64,000 nucleotides of DNA, from assembly GCA_949752745.1 (NCBI GenBank), contig OX457031.1:41761502-41825501 (forward strand). Reading direction: 5' to 3'. This document shows positions 1 to 11,239 of this stretch, piece by piece. The position numbers and the translations under genes are program-made. Position 1 is the stretch's first letter. The number at the start of each line of letters is the position of its first letter. The notes beneath the pieces were generated by a model, which saw only the letters and a program-made list of their open reading frames with translations, was not told where the DNA came from and searched no databases. The stretch is from Protula sp. h YS-2021 (taxonomy: Eukaryota; Annelida; Polychaeta; Sabellida; Serpulidae).

Positions 1-25
1 TAGGTTGGCCAAACAAGTTTAACAG

Positions 26-699
26 TTGGGTGAAAGAAACAGACATTCAAAGATGAAGCATCCATTTTCATGTTTGGTCTCTGGACCTACAGGCAGTGGT
101 AAAACATCTCTGGTGAAGGAAATTCTAGAACAAAAGTTTATTAAACCCTCTCCCAAAAACATTTTATGGCTCTATGCAGCAGATCAGCCTTTGTACAAGA
201 GAATGAAAGGTGTGGAATTTTACCAAGGCATTCCATATGACATAAAAGAGCGCTTTAACCCGAAAAAAAAACAAATTTACTTATCACTGATGACTTAATG
301 ACTAAATGTCATAGTTATGAGCGTATAACACGTCTCTTTAGTGTTGGCAGTAGTCATCATTTTTATTGCTCATAATTTATTCCATTATGGTAAAGAAATG
401 CGAAATATTAGTTTGAATACACATTACATCATTCTGTTTAAAAATCCTAGAGACAGTCAACAAATTAGTACATTAGCGTACAAATGTATCCTGGAAGATC
501 TCAATTTCTCATAGAAGCCTATCAAGATACTACTAGCAAACCGCATGGTTATTTATTCATTGATTTAAAACCAAAGACAAATGATCAACTGGTTATTCGT
601 ACAGGCATTTTACCACAAGATACACATTATGTATATATTGATAAAGCGGTGTATGAACAAGAACCAACTCATTTAACCATTCGCAGTCAAGATGTCTAA
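26..699 (+). pseudogene. Polinton/Maverick packaging ATPase (FtsK/HerA type), broken
   Basis: The product would be the genome-packaging ATPase of a Polinton. A perfect Walker A motif, GPTGSGKT, lies near 92-115 and a Walker B-like LLITDDLM near 277-303. The Walker B is in a different frame from Walker A, with the break next to a run of nine A at about 261-269. A second in-frame stretch (484-699) carries the family's C-terminal part, with FLIEAYQDTTSKPHGYLFID. The gene therefore has at least two frameshifts and stops between 299 and 480 and is not functional as written. It is the first gene of a co-oriented Polinton block running to about 4.7 kb. The start is uncertain; the first ATG in frame is at 53. 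A diverged homologue lies at 16.2-16.9 kb. Confidence 0.85.
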
Positions 700-1048
700 A
701 CGTATTCGAGCGAACCAACCTTTTCTTCACTTGTTCGCATGTATTGGGCCTAAACGGCGTGAATTCTTGCTACAGCAAGCTACTAAAGAGGAGTTAACTA
801 GCTTGTTTGAAATTTGTTTGAATATATTGCGAGGGCATTTACCCTTAAGCTCAAAAAGGTTTAAGCAATTCAAGCGTGAGCGTCATACTCTACGCACTCT
901 AGCAGATAAGAAGACATCACTTCGAAGAAAAAAGTTGATTAATCAGAAAGGAGGATTTCATTGGAGCTATTGCTAAATTTGCATTGCCCTTGTTAGCCCA
1001 ACTGCTGTTAAATAAAACACGCTTTGAAAATGGTCCTCATTCCTGAAT
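692..1048 (+). pseudogene. Small basic Polinton protein with hydrophobic Gly-rich tail, frameshifted
   Basis: This begins with ATG overlapping the end of the ATPase by 8 bases. It reads about 90 residues of basic, Leu/Phe-rich protein with KRREFLLQQATKEELTSL and, near the end, RRKKLINQKGGF. One base is missing at about 958-961. The alternative frame continues with IGAIAKFALPLLAQLLLN, a hydrophobic tail ending at a stop at 1048. This basic-then-GGF-then-hydrophobic layout is common for a small conserved protein of Polintons of unknown function. The family resemblance comes from memory, not from a search. Confidence 0.55.
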
Positions 1049-1490
1049 ATGAGTACAAAATGTTATTAGAAAAGAAAGATAGTAGCATTAAAACAAAAGT
1101 GAATAAACTTTTACGTGGGAAACGAACTCGTGAAAAGACCATGGAAATGTCTCAATTTCTTGGTCGTCATTTACGAACAAGTCAATCTAGGCAAAAGTCT
1201 GTTCCAACACTTGAAAAACCAGAAAATTATTTTTAAGCCATTTCCAACCTATCTATCATGGAAAAGTAATACAACTTTTGGCAGAACTGAAGAAACATGG
1301 TGTAAAATGGACAGAGAAGAATGAACTTGTGTTGAAAACGGGCGATGTCATTACAAATTCTAACATTGTTGATTTGATTGAAGAAGCATTGGTTGCTACA
1401 TGAAGAAATGAACGAAGAGAGCTACCACATGGTTGGCATCAGTTTATCCAGAACATTGTAGATGCTAATATTCCAAAAAACTATGTTTAG
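1030..1490 (+). pseudogene. Conserved Polinton protein of unknown function (MVLIPE type), broken
   Basis: ATG at 1030 opens MVLIPEYEYKMLLEKK, resembling the start of a conserved Polinton protein. The frame closes at 1236. Two later stretches in other frames carry HGVKWTEKNELVLKTGDVI with NIVDLIEEALV (about 1250-1400) and then GWHQFIQNIVDANIPKNYV (about 1430-1487), with a stop at 1488-1490. The parts occur in the order expected for one protein of about 150 residues, so I read this as one decayed gene with two frameshifts. Its function is unknown. It overlaps the upstream gene by 19 bases, as is usual in these compact elements. Confidence 0.55.
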
Positions 1491-1784
1491 TAAAAAGACC
1501 ACTCATGATGACATTACAAAAGAAATGAAACAGCGTCAACCAAGACAGTTTCCTGAAGGATGTTAAAATTTTTAACATGGGTTAAAGAGTTATGTTGTTG
1601 TCACGAAAATGAAGCGAAAACGAGTATTCCTGTAAAAATAAGATGTGCAAGTGCTTGTTGTGAAGGAGAAATAATAGATAATGTAGACCATGATGTGAAA
1701 CATCATTTACATACTTGTGCGAATGGTGCGCGCTATAGTGATGTATATAGGCATCCATTCCGTCAACGCACATATACCACTTAG
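1484..1784 (+). pseudogene. Unrecognised small Polinton ORF region
   Basis: An ATG at 1484 overlaps the previous stop and gives 27 codons (MFSKKTTHDDITKEMKQRQP...). A frame change follows, then a Cys-rich frame to 1784 with VKIRCASACCEGEIID and HHLHTCANG. It lies in the gap between two recognised Polinton genes and in their orientation, so a small gene is likely here. I do not recognise the product, and paired CxxxCC cysteines are the only feature seen. Confidence 0.3.
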
Positions 1785-1789
1785 TCATC

Positions 1790-2523
1790 ATGGAGTCAAC
1801 AAGTTTTTACATTACTTTGCCTAGCAATGCTAATATGAACTATTATCCCAACAACAAGGCTTCGAATTACCAAATTCGTATGTCTCGAACCATCTATCTG
1901 AAAGGAAAATATGAAGTGACTTTAGCTGAAATTCAATATCCATATACATGGACAACCATGAGACATGGAATGGACTATTCTATTCAGTATCGACAACAAC
2001 TACTTACAGAGTCTGTCATTGACACAATCACTATTACTTATGGTTACTACAGAACCATACAATAGATATGTCATGCAGTTAATGAAGAAGCGGCTAATTC
2101 CATGAAAGATGAACTTAAAGAAGCTATTCGGTTGAAGTGTGATAAAATGAGACGACAAGTTTTTCTTTTTCTAAATTATAACTTTGAAGTGGATTAGCAG
2201 AAATTTTAGGATTTATCACACATCGATGGTATTCTGGAACGTGTACAGCTGGACATAAAGCCGATGTGAAACAGGGATTTTATACACTTTATGTGTATTG
2301 TAGTATTTGTGAACCACAAGTTGTTAGAGATTATTATGTTCCTTTGCTGCGTTCTGTTCCTGTTCAAGGTCACGATAGTGATATCGTCATGAAAACCTAT
2401 AATGAACCTCATTATGTTCCTGTAAACACACCAAAATTTGACGTGATAGAAATGAATATTAAGGATGACACAGACCATAATGTTCCATTTTAAACTGGAA
2501 AGGTGATCTGTAAACTTCATTTT
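1790..2523 (+). pseudogene. Polinton minor capsid (penton-like single jelly-roll) protein, broken
   Basis: ATG at 1790 starts MESTSFYITLPSNANMNYYP, followed by SNYQIRM and EVTLAEIQYPYTW. This is the typical beginning of the Polinton minor capsid protein, proposed to form vertices of an icosahedral particle. The frame stops at 2063-2065. A second stretch at 2266-2493 carries the C-terminal part, with FYTLYVYCSICEPQVV, HYVPVNTPKFDVIEMNIKDD and VPF, and its frame continues past a stop to about 2523. The total span matches a protein of about 240 residues. Internal stops and frame changes between 2065 and 2266 inactivate it. Identification rests on remembered family patterns. Confidence 0.75.
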
Positions 2524-2537
2524 TGACCAAAAGCACT

Positions 2538-2867
2538 ATGAAAGCGTACACACACGATCCATCTGCATATCGCAGCTATTTTCTTCGTCAAGTGGGCGGA
2601 GAATTACCAGGATTCAAAGTAGTGCGAATCCAACATGGCGATGGTATTGCTTCAATACTGGGATCATTGGCTCCCAAAGCTATTCCACTACTTAAGGCAG
2701 GGGCTAAGATTGTTGCACCACATCTTAAAAAGGCTGCGAAAAATCTCGTGAAGGATGTTACGAGCCGAGTTGCACAGCATGTGGTTGGTGATGTGCTTGG
2801 AAGACAAAAGAGAGTGCAACCGATGAAATGTGCCAGAAGACGAAAAACAGCCAGACGGATAACATAA
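2538..2867 (+). CDS. Polinton pX-like small basic structural protein, ORF intact
   Basis: An uninterrupted ORF of 109 codons starts at ATG 2538, downstream of the minor capsid gene. It reads MKAYTHDPSAYRSYFLRQVG, then GDGIASILGSLAPKAIPLLK, an amphipathic/hydrophobic region, and ends with a basic tail RRRKTARRIT. The layout is that of small adenovirus pX/pVI-like core proteins in Polintons, usually considered DNA-binding or membrane-active. It is the only unbroken gene of this remnant. Because its neighbours are all broken, it is probably intact by chance (short length) rather than through selection. Confidence 0.65.
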   Translation: MKAYTHDPSAYRSYFLRQVGGELPGFKVVRIQHGDGIASILGSLAPKAIPLLKAGAKIVAPHLKKAAKNLVKDVTSRVAQHVVGDVLGRQKRVQPMKCARRRKTARRIT

Positions 2868-2896
2868 AAAAACATTAAAAAAGATATCTTTTGAAA

Positions 2897-4256
2897 ATGT
2901 CTTTAATTCATAATCATTCTTGTGAATGTAGTCTTTCTCCATTAGAATAGTTTCACATACCACCAACGCAAACTGCTGTAGAGAAAAGTTATAATGTAGA
3001 CTATCAACCACTAACTACCATTAGAGAGGGCGCTCCAATAGAATTTTATTTTCCTGCGAGTACTGAAGAATATCTAGATTAAAGAACACCAAACTTCATA
3101 TTATATGCCGCATTGTAAAGGGTGATGGAACAGCGTGTGGTGCAGATGATAATGTATCATGCAACAATGATTTGTTTAATGGGTTATGGTCTAATATTGA
3201 ATTATTTCTAAATGATCGATTGGTATCCCATAGTAACAATACCCATGGTTATACCATCATTAGCTCTCACCTCATTCATGACTCGGAATAAAGTCTCCAT
3301 TCTGAGTGCTCTAGGCGTCTCATATATAAGGATGCTACCGGGTCAATGAATAGTTATGAGGTGAAAAGAGCTAATCATGACAGATATGTATCAGGGTTTT
3401 ATGTGAATCCTGACGGTGGCGACCTAGCTGAGCAAGGAAATAATGGTTTACATAATCGTTATTTGCATACACGTCTCAGCCGTGATTTTATGCTAACAGG
3501 TGGTTTAAGGGTGGATTTGTTCGAGCAGGATCGCTATCTTCCTAATGGCATCAGTTTGAAATTGCGTTTACATAGGCAAAAAGATGAATATGTATTGATG
3601 GCTGCACATAATTCCTATAAGGTAGAAGTGAAAGAGGCGTTTTTAACCATTCCCAAGTGAGGGTTAGTCCAGGTATTCATTTAGGACATACAGATGCATT
3701 GATGAAAAGTCCCGCCAAGTTTCTTATCACTAGAAAAGAATGTAAAGTTTTAGCTATTCCAGCAGGATTTCAATCTTTTGTGAATGATAACATCTTTTTG
3801 GGTCAATTACCAAAACGTATTGTCATTGGACTGGTTCATAATGAAGCCTTTGGTGGAACAGCATTGAGAAATCCATATGATTTCAAACATTTTTATCTGG
3901 ACTACATGCAACTGTAAATGGATGGTGAACCAGTCCTATGCAAACCTCTCAAGCTTGACATTACACGGAACAGATACCTGGACGCTTTTGAAACTCTTTG
4001 CAAATCTTTTGATAGATTGAATGGTGAGAAAAGTTCTATCATAAAACGGGAAGATTGGCCTAGAGGTTATGCTTTATTTTTTTTTCGACTTAACACCTGA
4101 TTATGATGATGATCATTATCCCCTTATCAAACAGGGAAAGTCGCGGCTAGAAATGAATTTTGGCAGGGCCTTGCAACATACAATCAACGTCATAGTCTAT
4201 GCTTAATTTGATAACATTATTGAAATAAGTACAAATCGCAGCATCCAATTCGACTA
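2897..4256 (+). pseudogene. Polinton major capsid protein (double jelly-roll), broken
   Basis: ATG at 2897 opens MSLIHNHSCECSLSPLE, then an in-frame stop at 2945-2947. Later stretches in order are YQPLTTIREGAPIEFYF (about 3002-3055), LWSNIELFLNDRLVSHSNNT, then a long open part 3346-3660 with KLRLHRQKDEYVLMAAHNS. The next part (3657-3917) has HLGHTDALMKSPAKF and DNIFLGQLPKRIVIGLVHN. The C-terminal part (3918-4256) has PLIKQGKSRLEMNF and ends near IEISTNRSIQFDY. This is the full order of the Polinton double jelly-roll major capsid protein (about 450 residues). At least five stops or frameshifts break it, the longest open stretch being 105 codons. Confidence 0.85.
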
Positions 4257-4260
4257 CCAG

Positions 4261-4717
4261 TCATCAACACGAAGCAGATCGATGCCATAATGAGTCATGA
4301 TTGGATGACAAAAGACTTGTTTCAAGGCGTGTTTTCCATGGATCAGTTACCATCTTTGAAACGCGGTGCCTATGTCATCAACACAGACGATCATGGTGAA
4401 CCAGGAGAGCATTGGGTGGCAGTGTATTATGACAAAGACCCTGTAGAATATTTTGACTCTGATGGACTTGTACCTCTAGATAATCGTTTGGAAAGTTTTT
4501 AGGGAATGACTATATGTATAATTCCATACCATTACAAACTCCAATATCATCTACATGTGGTTTTTATTGTGTATATTTTATAATGCATAGAGCTTGAGAT
4601 CATATGTTTGATATTGTAAATATATTAAAAAGAAGTGATGGTGATTTTATTGTAAAGGATTTTGCTCCAACCAAAGTGCTTACATCCGCCTGTACAAATA
4701 GTCCTACTGTAAACTAG
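4261..4717 (+). pseudogene. Polinton adenain-like cysteine protease (PRO), broken
   Basis: The maturation protease of Polintons. The open part 4290-4502 carries LFQGVFSMDQLPSLKRGAYV and the catalytic-His block GEHWVAVYYD, with EYFDSDG after it. A stop at 4501-4503 follows. A second frame near 4535-4585 carries the catalytic-Cys block SSTCGFYCVYFIMHR, and a third piece to about 4717 has DIVNILKRSDGDFIVKDF. His and Cys blocks are both conserved but in separate frames. The gene sits directly after the major capsid gene. It is the last recognisable gene of this remnant. Confidence 0.8.
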
Positions 4718-4721
4718 ACAT

Positions 4722-5185
4722 CAAACTAAATCAAACGGTGAAATTTTCATTCAAATCGGCTAACCATGACGGAAGTTATCTCACTTTTAAAGTTAAAATT
4801 GTAAGGTGAATCAATTAAGCATACAGCCACCGGTGCAAATTGCCCATGACTATTTTATAGCAAAACTAGATACAAAACTGAATCAAACAGTAAAATTTTC
4901 ATGCAAATCAGTTAACCATGACGGAAGTTATCTCAGTTTTTAACTTTTTTAAAGTTAAAATTTTAAGGTGAATCAATTATGCATACAGCCACCGGTGCAA
5001 ATAGCCGAACAGCCTGTGACAGCCTGTGACAGCCTGTGACTGCTTTATAGCAAAACTAGATATAAAACTGAATCAAACAGTAAATTTTCATGCAAATCGG
5101 TCAACCATAACGAAAGTTATCTCACTTTTTCACTTTTTTAAAAAGTTTCAATTATGCTTATAACCACCTATGCAAATAACCACTT
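4722..5185 (+). repeat. Three-copy tandem repeat, about 150-190 bp unit
   Basis: Three imperfect copies start near 4728, 4879 and 5070. Each has the anchors AATCAAACRGT, CAAATCGG/CAGT, AACCATGACGGAAGTTATCTC and GGTGCAAAT. Copy 2 also holds a short triplicated CAGCCTGTGA (about 5009-5038). No coding potential is seen. The array begins right after the Polinton protease. Confidence 0.75.
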
Positions 5186-6350
5186 ACTGAAATGGCTGCC
5201 ATTGTTGTTGCATCAATCGTTAATATGAGTGGGGGAGGTCATCCTTATATACCAATTAGATTTTGTCAAAAATGGTGTGTAACTCGCCAAAACAGCACTT
5301 TTTTTAGCTGACTTGGCTGAATGTAGCTCTCCTAAAGGGGGTGGGGGGTAGTCCTCACTTTATCACCATGGTTACGCCGCCTATAATGACGTCATAATGA
5401 TTGACAGGTGAAAGTGGGTGGGGCTTAATTGGTTTAATTGACTTAATTGGCTTAATTGATCACGTGATTGATGACGTCACGATGATTGATTGGTCCAGAA
5501 CCACCATTTCCCTACTACTGCCTTATAAGCACAGTAGTAAACACTTTGTAAACATGGTTATTACTTTCAAACAAAAGAGGCTGTTTTTTTCTTTTTGACT
5601 GTTATGTTTACAGGAAACCAGTGCTGCCTTTTTTCTGCACCTAACACCGCATGAATGACAATCAAGACAACTTTTTCACCACCTTTAAATTTTGGGTTTT
5701 TATTAAAAGTTTTTAAAGACGTACCTTTTAATTCTTAAGGCATTTAAGTCCGCTGAAAATATATTTCAAAAAAAGTTTTCCAGATTTTACGCCAGATTAT
5801 GTAATTTCAAGTTCTCGTAAGTATTTTCGAATGTTAAACCTGTCTGATAATGTATCCGCCTGCAAATTACGAAAATAATAATCGCATGGTATAAATAAGT
5901 AAACACACAAATAATAATGCTATAGATGAAGACGCAACTCATTCATCAAGTTTGATCAATGCACTGTATTGATTTCCGCGTCATATCTTTGAGTTGCTGA
6001 ATAGAAAACCGCCCTTGAAGAACTCAGCTGGGAAGAATGAAGTGTTTTTAACCAGCAGTGTGCGTGATAAAATATGAGCTTCTCTCAAAGAATCGATACA
6101 AATCGAATGCTTTCGCACTGCATCTCTCGAGTTACGGATGAAATACATCTAGGTCAACGAATCCAGGAAAAAACGTCCCCAGCCATAAGGCCCCAGGTGA
6201 ATTTAGGGCCAAAACGTCCCCAAAGAAAAAAGCGCGTGTAACCTACATTAACGCGCTTTTAAATTTCAAAATTACAATCTTTAGATGTAAATTTCAATTA
6301 GAAAATTTTCTGAAACATTGAAAAGGGTAAAAATATCTCCGGCAAATTTT
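5186..6350. other. Gene-free stretch with a terminus-like patch at 5.34-5.50 kb
   Basis: No ORF with recognisable homology. The patch near 5340-5500 contains ATGGTTACGCCGCCTA, two TGACGTCA palindromes (about 5390 and 5474), ATTGACAGGTG and a CACGTG. The order resembles the outer end of the large inverted-repeat element at 51.23-59.86 kb (see findings). The remainder is AT-rich and unremarkable. Confidence 0.4.
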
Positions 6351-6352
6351 AC

Positions 6353-6495
6353 AAGTAAGTATTTGTGAAACACAAGCAGGCCCCAACCGCCCCCCCCCCC
6401 CCCAAATTCATAGGGGTATAACGCGATGACGGACAGACGGACGGACAGACACCCCAAACCTATAGGCCCCAATCCGAAGGGTTGGGGCCTAAAAA
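6353..6495. mobile_element. Short MITE, copy 1 (AGGCCCCAACC terminal repeats)
   Basis: An 11-bp perfect inverted repeat, AGGCCCCAACC at 6378-6388 and GGTTGGGGCCT at 6480-6490, encloses a C-run and a GGACGGACAGAC-like minisatellite. The same structure and left flank (CAAGTAAGTATTTGTGAAAC) recurs at 37588-37753, so the mobile unit extends a little beyond the inverted repeats. Confidence 0.6.
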
Positions 6496-7254
6496 TCAAC
6501 ATATTATGCCATTTCTGCAATCCTTAATTTCTAATCGAGGTGCAGGTTAGCAAGGCTTATCGCTTATCTAATACAAATATAGTGCTTTTTACGTGGATGT
6601 ATCAAACCTGTGACACATAATCCTTTTATCCAGGTGTGGATTCACGACATTTAAATATAATCCCTAATGTCACACAAATAAAGCATTGTGTTGGAAGTGG
6701 ATGTATTTTGTCAAAAAACATATTTGCTATTTATATTTTCACCGTTGACATTTTGGTCCTGAATTTATTTCGGGAGCTTATAGCCGGGGACCTTATAGAC
6801 GGGGACTTTATGGCCAGGGACGTTTTGGCGGAATTCCCTGGTCAACACACAGCTGGGCGAGAACGTACCTGGGTCAAAATGTACCTGCGACAAAATGTAC
6901 CCGAGACTGAAGTACCCGGGGCAGAAGGTACCGGGTCGAAACGTACCACAAGTCAGAACGCACCTTGGTCAGAACTTTGGTTTATTTTCAACTGAGACAC
7001 TTTTGAATATTTTATGTAAATACAGGACTGGTGTCCGCAACAAATTCCGAAGAACAGCCCTCAGGAATAGCCCCCTTTTTCGATGGCCTAGGTGCAAACC
7101 CCCTAGGTACAACCCATTCCCCAATCCAAGAACATACCCCCCACCCCCCCCCCCCCACCCCCCACCCCTCCCCTCCTCAATCGCTGCTTTCAAGTGAATA
7201 GTAACAATACGATTGAGCCTTCAAATGTATGGAATGCCATTTTATGGAATGCCG
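6496..7254. other. Low-complexity GTACC/GGGAC-rich stretch and C-run
   Basis: From about 6770 to 6990 the sequence is a degenerate array of phrases such as GGGGACCTTATAG, GGGACGTTTTGG and GTACCTGGGTC. A C-rich run follows at 7135-7175. Short phrases of similar type recur at 26370-26470 and 60180-60330. Open frames here are compositional artefacts. Confidence 0.45.
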
Positions 7255-7264
7255 TTTTAACATT

Positions 7265-8105
7265 TATTAGGGAATTATTGATATCAACAATTAATTTTTG
7301 ATCTCAAAAATTGAATTCTTGATATCAAGAATGAATTTTTGATCTCAAAAAATCCATATTTTGATATAAAGAATTAATTTTTGCTATCTGTAATTGTATC
7401 TATGATGTCTCTAAATGTATTCTTGATCTCAAAATAATAATTTTTGATATCAAGAAATGTTTAGCGATATCAAGAAATATTTATTGATATCAAAAATGAT
7501 TTAATGATATCTAAAATTGATTTTTTGAGATCAAAAATTCAATTCTTGATAGCAAAAATGAAATATTTGAGAGAAAATATCAATTTTGAGCTCAATAACT
7601 CATTTTCCTTTCATTGATATCAAAAACTTATTTCCGATATCATTATTTCAGAATGAGACTTTTTAAATTTGTATTTTGAAATCTGCAAATGATTTTTGAT
7701 CTCAAAAAATTATTTTTGATATCAAAATATCAGTTTATTTTTAAATAAAAAAATTCAGAAGTACACATCTGTAAACTAATAATGACTGGTATACAGAATC
7801 TTTCTTTTTAAATTTTTACTGTACAAAAAAGAAGCAATTCTTGAGATCAAAAAGTGTGTTGTTATTATTGATCTCAATAATTCAAGTTTTCATCTCTAAA
7901 ATTTAATTGACGATTCGTTAAATTTCATGTAAATGTGTGTCTCCCTTACAATTTTTTAAGTTTGTAAATTTGATTTTTAGATCTCAATAATAAATTTTTG
8001 CCATCTAAAATTCAATTAATGATAGCAAAATATACATTATTGTGATCTACATTGATTTCTTGATATATTTAATTATATTTCGATATCAAAAATAATCATT
8101 AAATG
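7265..8105. repeat. AT-rich region packed with TTGATATCAA/TTGATCTCAA motifs
   Basis: More than fifteen copies of a palindromic or near-palindromic decamer, mostly TTGATATCAA, TTGATCTCAA and TTGAGATCAA, are scattered at irregular spacing of roughly 20-60 bp. They sit in otherwise AT-rich sequence, framed by ATGGAATGCC (about 7230-7255) and its partial complement CATTCCATAG near 8115. There is no coding potential. Confidence 0.6.
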
Positions 8106-8415
8106 TTAAGACGACATTCCATAGAAATGTGAATAGATAAGACGTTGCTTTCAAGTTATTAATTGCAATAAGCAGAATCGCAATTATTTCGCTGTTTGCT
8201 GTATGTTCTGGATCAAAGGTTTGATTGATGCCTTTTCAACACAAAACGCGAATTTATTTGTGAATCAACTAATTGTAGTTCTATTGATTGTAATTCAATC
8301 GCTTGTAATTAGGTGAGATGGGTATAAAAACAACGACGAACATGGGTTCAAATCAGCCATTTAACACTGAAGAAATAGTGAAATGGAAATAATAAAGAAC
8401 TAAAAAGGAGGCGTA

Positions 8416-9175
8416 ATGCTGTGTTACCAAGGCTGCACCCACAATAAGAAGAATAAGAAGCCGACTTCCACTCCTTGGGAATGCCCGCACCGAATGCGCT
8501 GCAGCTGCAAGGAGTCCGTGACCACAGACGTCCATGTCAGAGAAGTGAAGAAATCAACCGAACTGCATGGTCCATACAACGTTGACCTGTCAAATGTCAG
8601 GCAGACAATGAAAGAGACAGACAATGCCACAATGTCCGATCCGAGCTGCCGTCTACAGATTAAATGCGCTGACACATCAGAAAGCTGAAGTGAGGTGCCC
8701 TACCTAAAGAGCCCACCACTGCAGGTGACATCCAGCTTCCACCAGAATATACCACCACTGGTGGAAACGACCCACAGCCTTTCCTCATCTGTAACATTAA
8801 AGAAAACTCCAACCGGCAGATGCTGGTTTTTCGCCACCGACCAAGGTGCAGAGCCAGCCAGTGGTTTATTAACGGCACATTCAAGACATGCTCTCGTTTC
8901 TCCTACAAGCATCACACGTGTGCCGCTGGACGACGGGGCGATCACGGCGGTGTACGCATTCCTGCCTAGAAAAAAACCCGCCGGTATCTAGGATGAGTTC
9001 CTCTATGCTCTGTTAGATGTCTGTACCAGTCGCGGATATGACCCTGACACCGAAGCGTTCTTCTAGACTTCGAGTCGGCGATCAGCAACGCGATTTAGGA
9101 TGCTTTTGATGAACATTCGACGTTGCTTTTACCATTTAAAGCAGGCAAGTTGGAGGAAGATTCAGGGACTGGGGT
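8416..9175 (+). pseudogene. FLYWCH/MULE-type transposase, decayed
   Basis: The first frame (8416-8688) reads like the end of a FLYWCH zinc-finger region and its linker, with WECPHRMRCSCKESVTTDV and STELHGPYNVDL. Near 8850 another frame gives WFINGTFKTC, the start of the MULE transposase core. Further pieces give AVYAFLPRKKPAG (about 8950-8988), DEFLYALLDVC, and at about 9067-9105 FESAISNAIQDAF, a core helix motif. They occur in the right order but in different frames with stops, so the gene is dead. A shorter inverted copy of the 3' half lies at 25470-26365. Confidence 0.65.
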
Positions 9176-10398
9176 TCACGCGCAGATGGCACCAAATCCC
9201 TCATTGAGACCTTGAGGGGATTGGGCCACAACCAGTCTTCAGTAGGGGAGGCATAAAATACAAAAGACCGAAACACTGTAATTTTACTGGTAGAAAATAT
9301 GCGATTTTACTTGTACACTATGCGATTTTACTGGAGTATAAATTTTACGTGTATCATTGGATATATTTTGTTTGATTGATGTCATTCATAGCAGGGGTGG
9401 GGGAAGTAGCTATTGGGGGATCCTAGTCCAATTGAGCCCCTAGTTAAGGGAGGAGGTGTTTGGGAGGAGGGGGGGGGTTAAATGAGTGCACTTACTTGTT
9501 ATTGTTGTTGTGCCCTGTATGTATGGTACACTATGACGTAATAGCATATCATCTGAGTATTATTTGTCCTTTTTTATTTATTTATTTATTTTTTGGCATA
9601 TAATATGTACACTTTTTATCCCTGCACTGGTCATTTTTTGAATTGTTGAATTGCTGATGTAAAGAGTACGCTGGGGTTTACCCCTTTCCATATACGGTAA
9701 TGCCTTTGTTCTGCACCCCTCGTGCAGTGGGGTATAAAGCACAGCATACCCCCTAAATGTGTCATTGTCAACTTGGGCACCGAGGTGAAAGGACGTTAAG
9801 TGGTTAATTAAATTTTGAAAGACTGCTATTCAATCAAAAAGAGTGCTTTGTGATAATAAAACCTTCGGATACTTAAAAGCGTTCCTAAGCAACCCCTTTT
9901 ACTCTCCATTTAAGTGCTAGAGCGTTGCAATACATGAAAGCGGTATTTGAAGCGGAAATGAAATAGGGAGTTATACCTCACCCCAAAAGAAAACACCAGA
10001 GAGCCTGGTATGATAATATAAAAGAGAACGTTAAATCCATTATGTAGTGGGGATTTCTTTAAGACAGTGTATTTGTAACAGCTTAGTTATCATAAAATCA
10101 TAGATTTTAATTCGTTACGTGCAGAGTCAGCTTTTTTCATTACAAATATCTATATTTCTTTGCATTTAGAAACTAGAACCGTATTTCGCTAGCGAAAGGT
10201 TCAACACTTGACAAAAATTAAAATGCAAAATACTTCCTTCAATGGATTATTTCCTGCATAATATAAAGTATTTCACAACATGCATACAGTGTGTTATGCA
10301 ATTATGTACAGAGCTTAAGGCACAGCATGTATGCGGCTTATAATATTCTAAAAATTCGGACTACTGTCAAGAAAAAACTCCATGGGTTGATAGTTTAA
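9176..10398. other. Non-coding: MULE 3' flank, then AT-rich sequence
   Basis: Up to about 9740 this is the 3' continuation of the MULE element, shared in inverted orientation with 25470-25960 (for example TTTTACTGGTAGAAAATATG and TGCACCCCTCGTGCAGTGGG). From 9741 to 10398 I see no gene or repeat structure. Confidence 0.5.
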
Positions 10399-10400
10399 TA

Positions 10401-11239
10401 CAGGAGCCCCTCGTTTATTCGGCCTCGGTTAATTCGTACCCCCGGTTAATTCGGACCAAATTTGTCGGTCCCAAGTTTGGGACCTGTTGGTTCCTATGGA
10501 AAAGTACGAATTAACGAGGGCTCGGATAATTCGTCCCAAATGTGAAACCTAACAATTTATATTTTTGCCAGTTTTTAGAGCAATCAAAGAAAATACGTCT
10601 CCTCAATCTTAGTCGATTGCACAATAAAATAGTGACATTATGGTATAAATACGACTTAACTGCGTATGTGTAGGGATTAGTACTACACCACCCACTTAGC
10701 AGTCCTGTGTCGTGCCCTTGTCATTACCTACTCCGGAGTCTTATGTGTCACTTGCTACAATACCTACTGCGGGAGTTTGCTATTAAAACTGAACATTGCT
10801 CAAATATTTACATCTCAAATGTAAAAATGTCATCGAAAAAACGAAAATACAATGATTATTCAATGAATATTAAATTTAAAGTTTAAGGCAAATAACGAGT
10901 GGTACTAAAACTAGGACATAAATAATGACAGAGTATTGGTTACCCCGCCCCCCCCCCCCCCCCGCCCAAAAAGAAAAAAAAAACACTCTTGCATCATGGA
11001 TAAAAAAGAAGGATAAAATTATTGAACATGTATTTCTATGGGTGCCTATGACATATAAATGTTTTTGTGTATATGTATTATTTCACTGGCCAGAGCAGAG
11101 AAAAAATACAACAAAACTTATACAGCACATACTTGGTTTTTGTAAGATCGAAAATTTGACCCCCAGTTAATTCGTACCCCCGGTTAATTCGTACTTTGTG
11201 GCTCGGTCCCGACAAGTACAAATTAACGAGGTTCTACTG
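10401..11239. mobile_element. pogo/Tigger-like non-autonomous element with TA duplication
   Basis: The left end starts CAGGAGCCCCTCGTTTATTC after TA (10399-10400). The right end finishes AACGAGGTTCTACTG before TA (11240-11241). These are imperfect inverted repeats with the CAG...CTG tips and TA target duplication typical of the Tc1-mariner/pogo group. Subterminal repeats (GGTTAATTCGTACCCC and relatives) occur at both ends. About 840 bp, no transposase seen. A C-run lies near 10950. Confidence 0.7.

Noticed and set aside
1..4717. A live Polinton or recent virus integration
   Set aside because: Nearly every gene has multiple stops or frameshifts; only one short ORF is intact and the integrase is not in the window.
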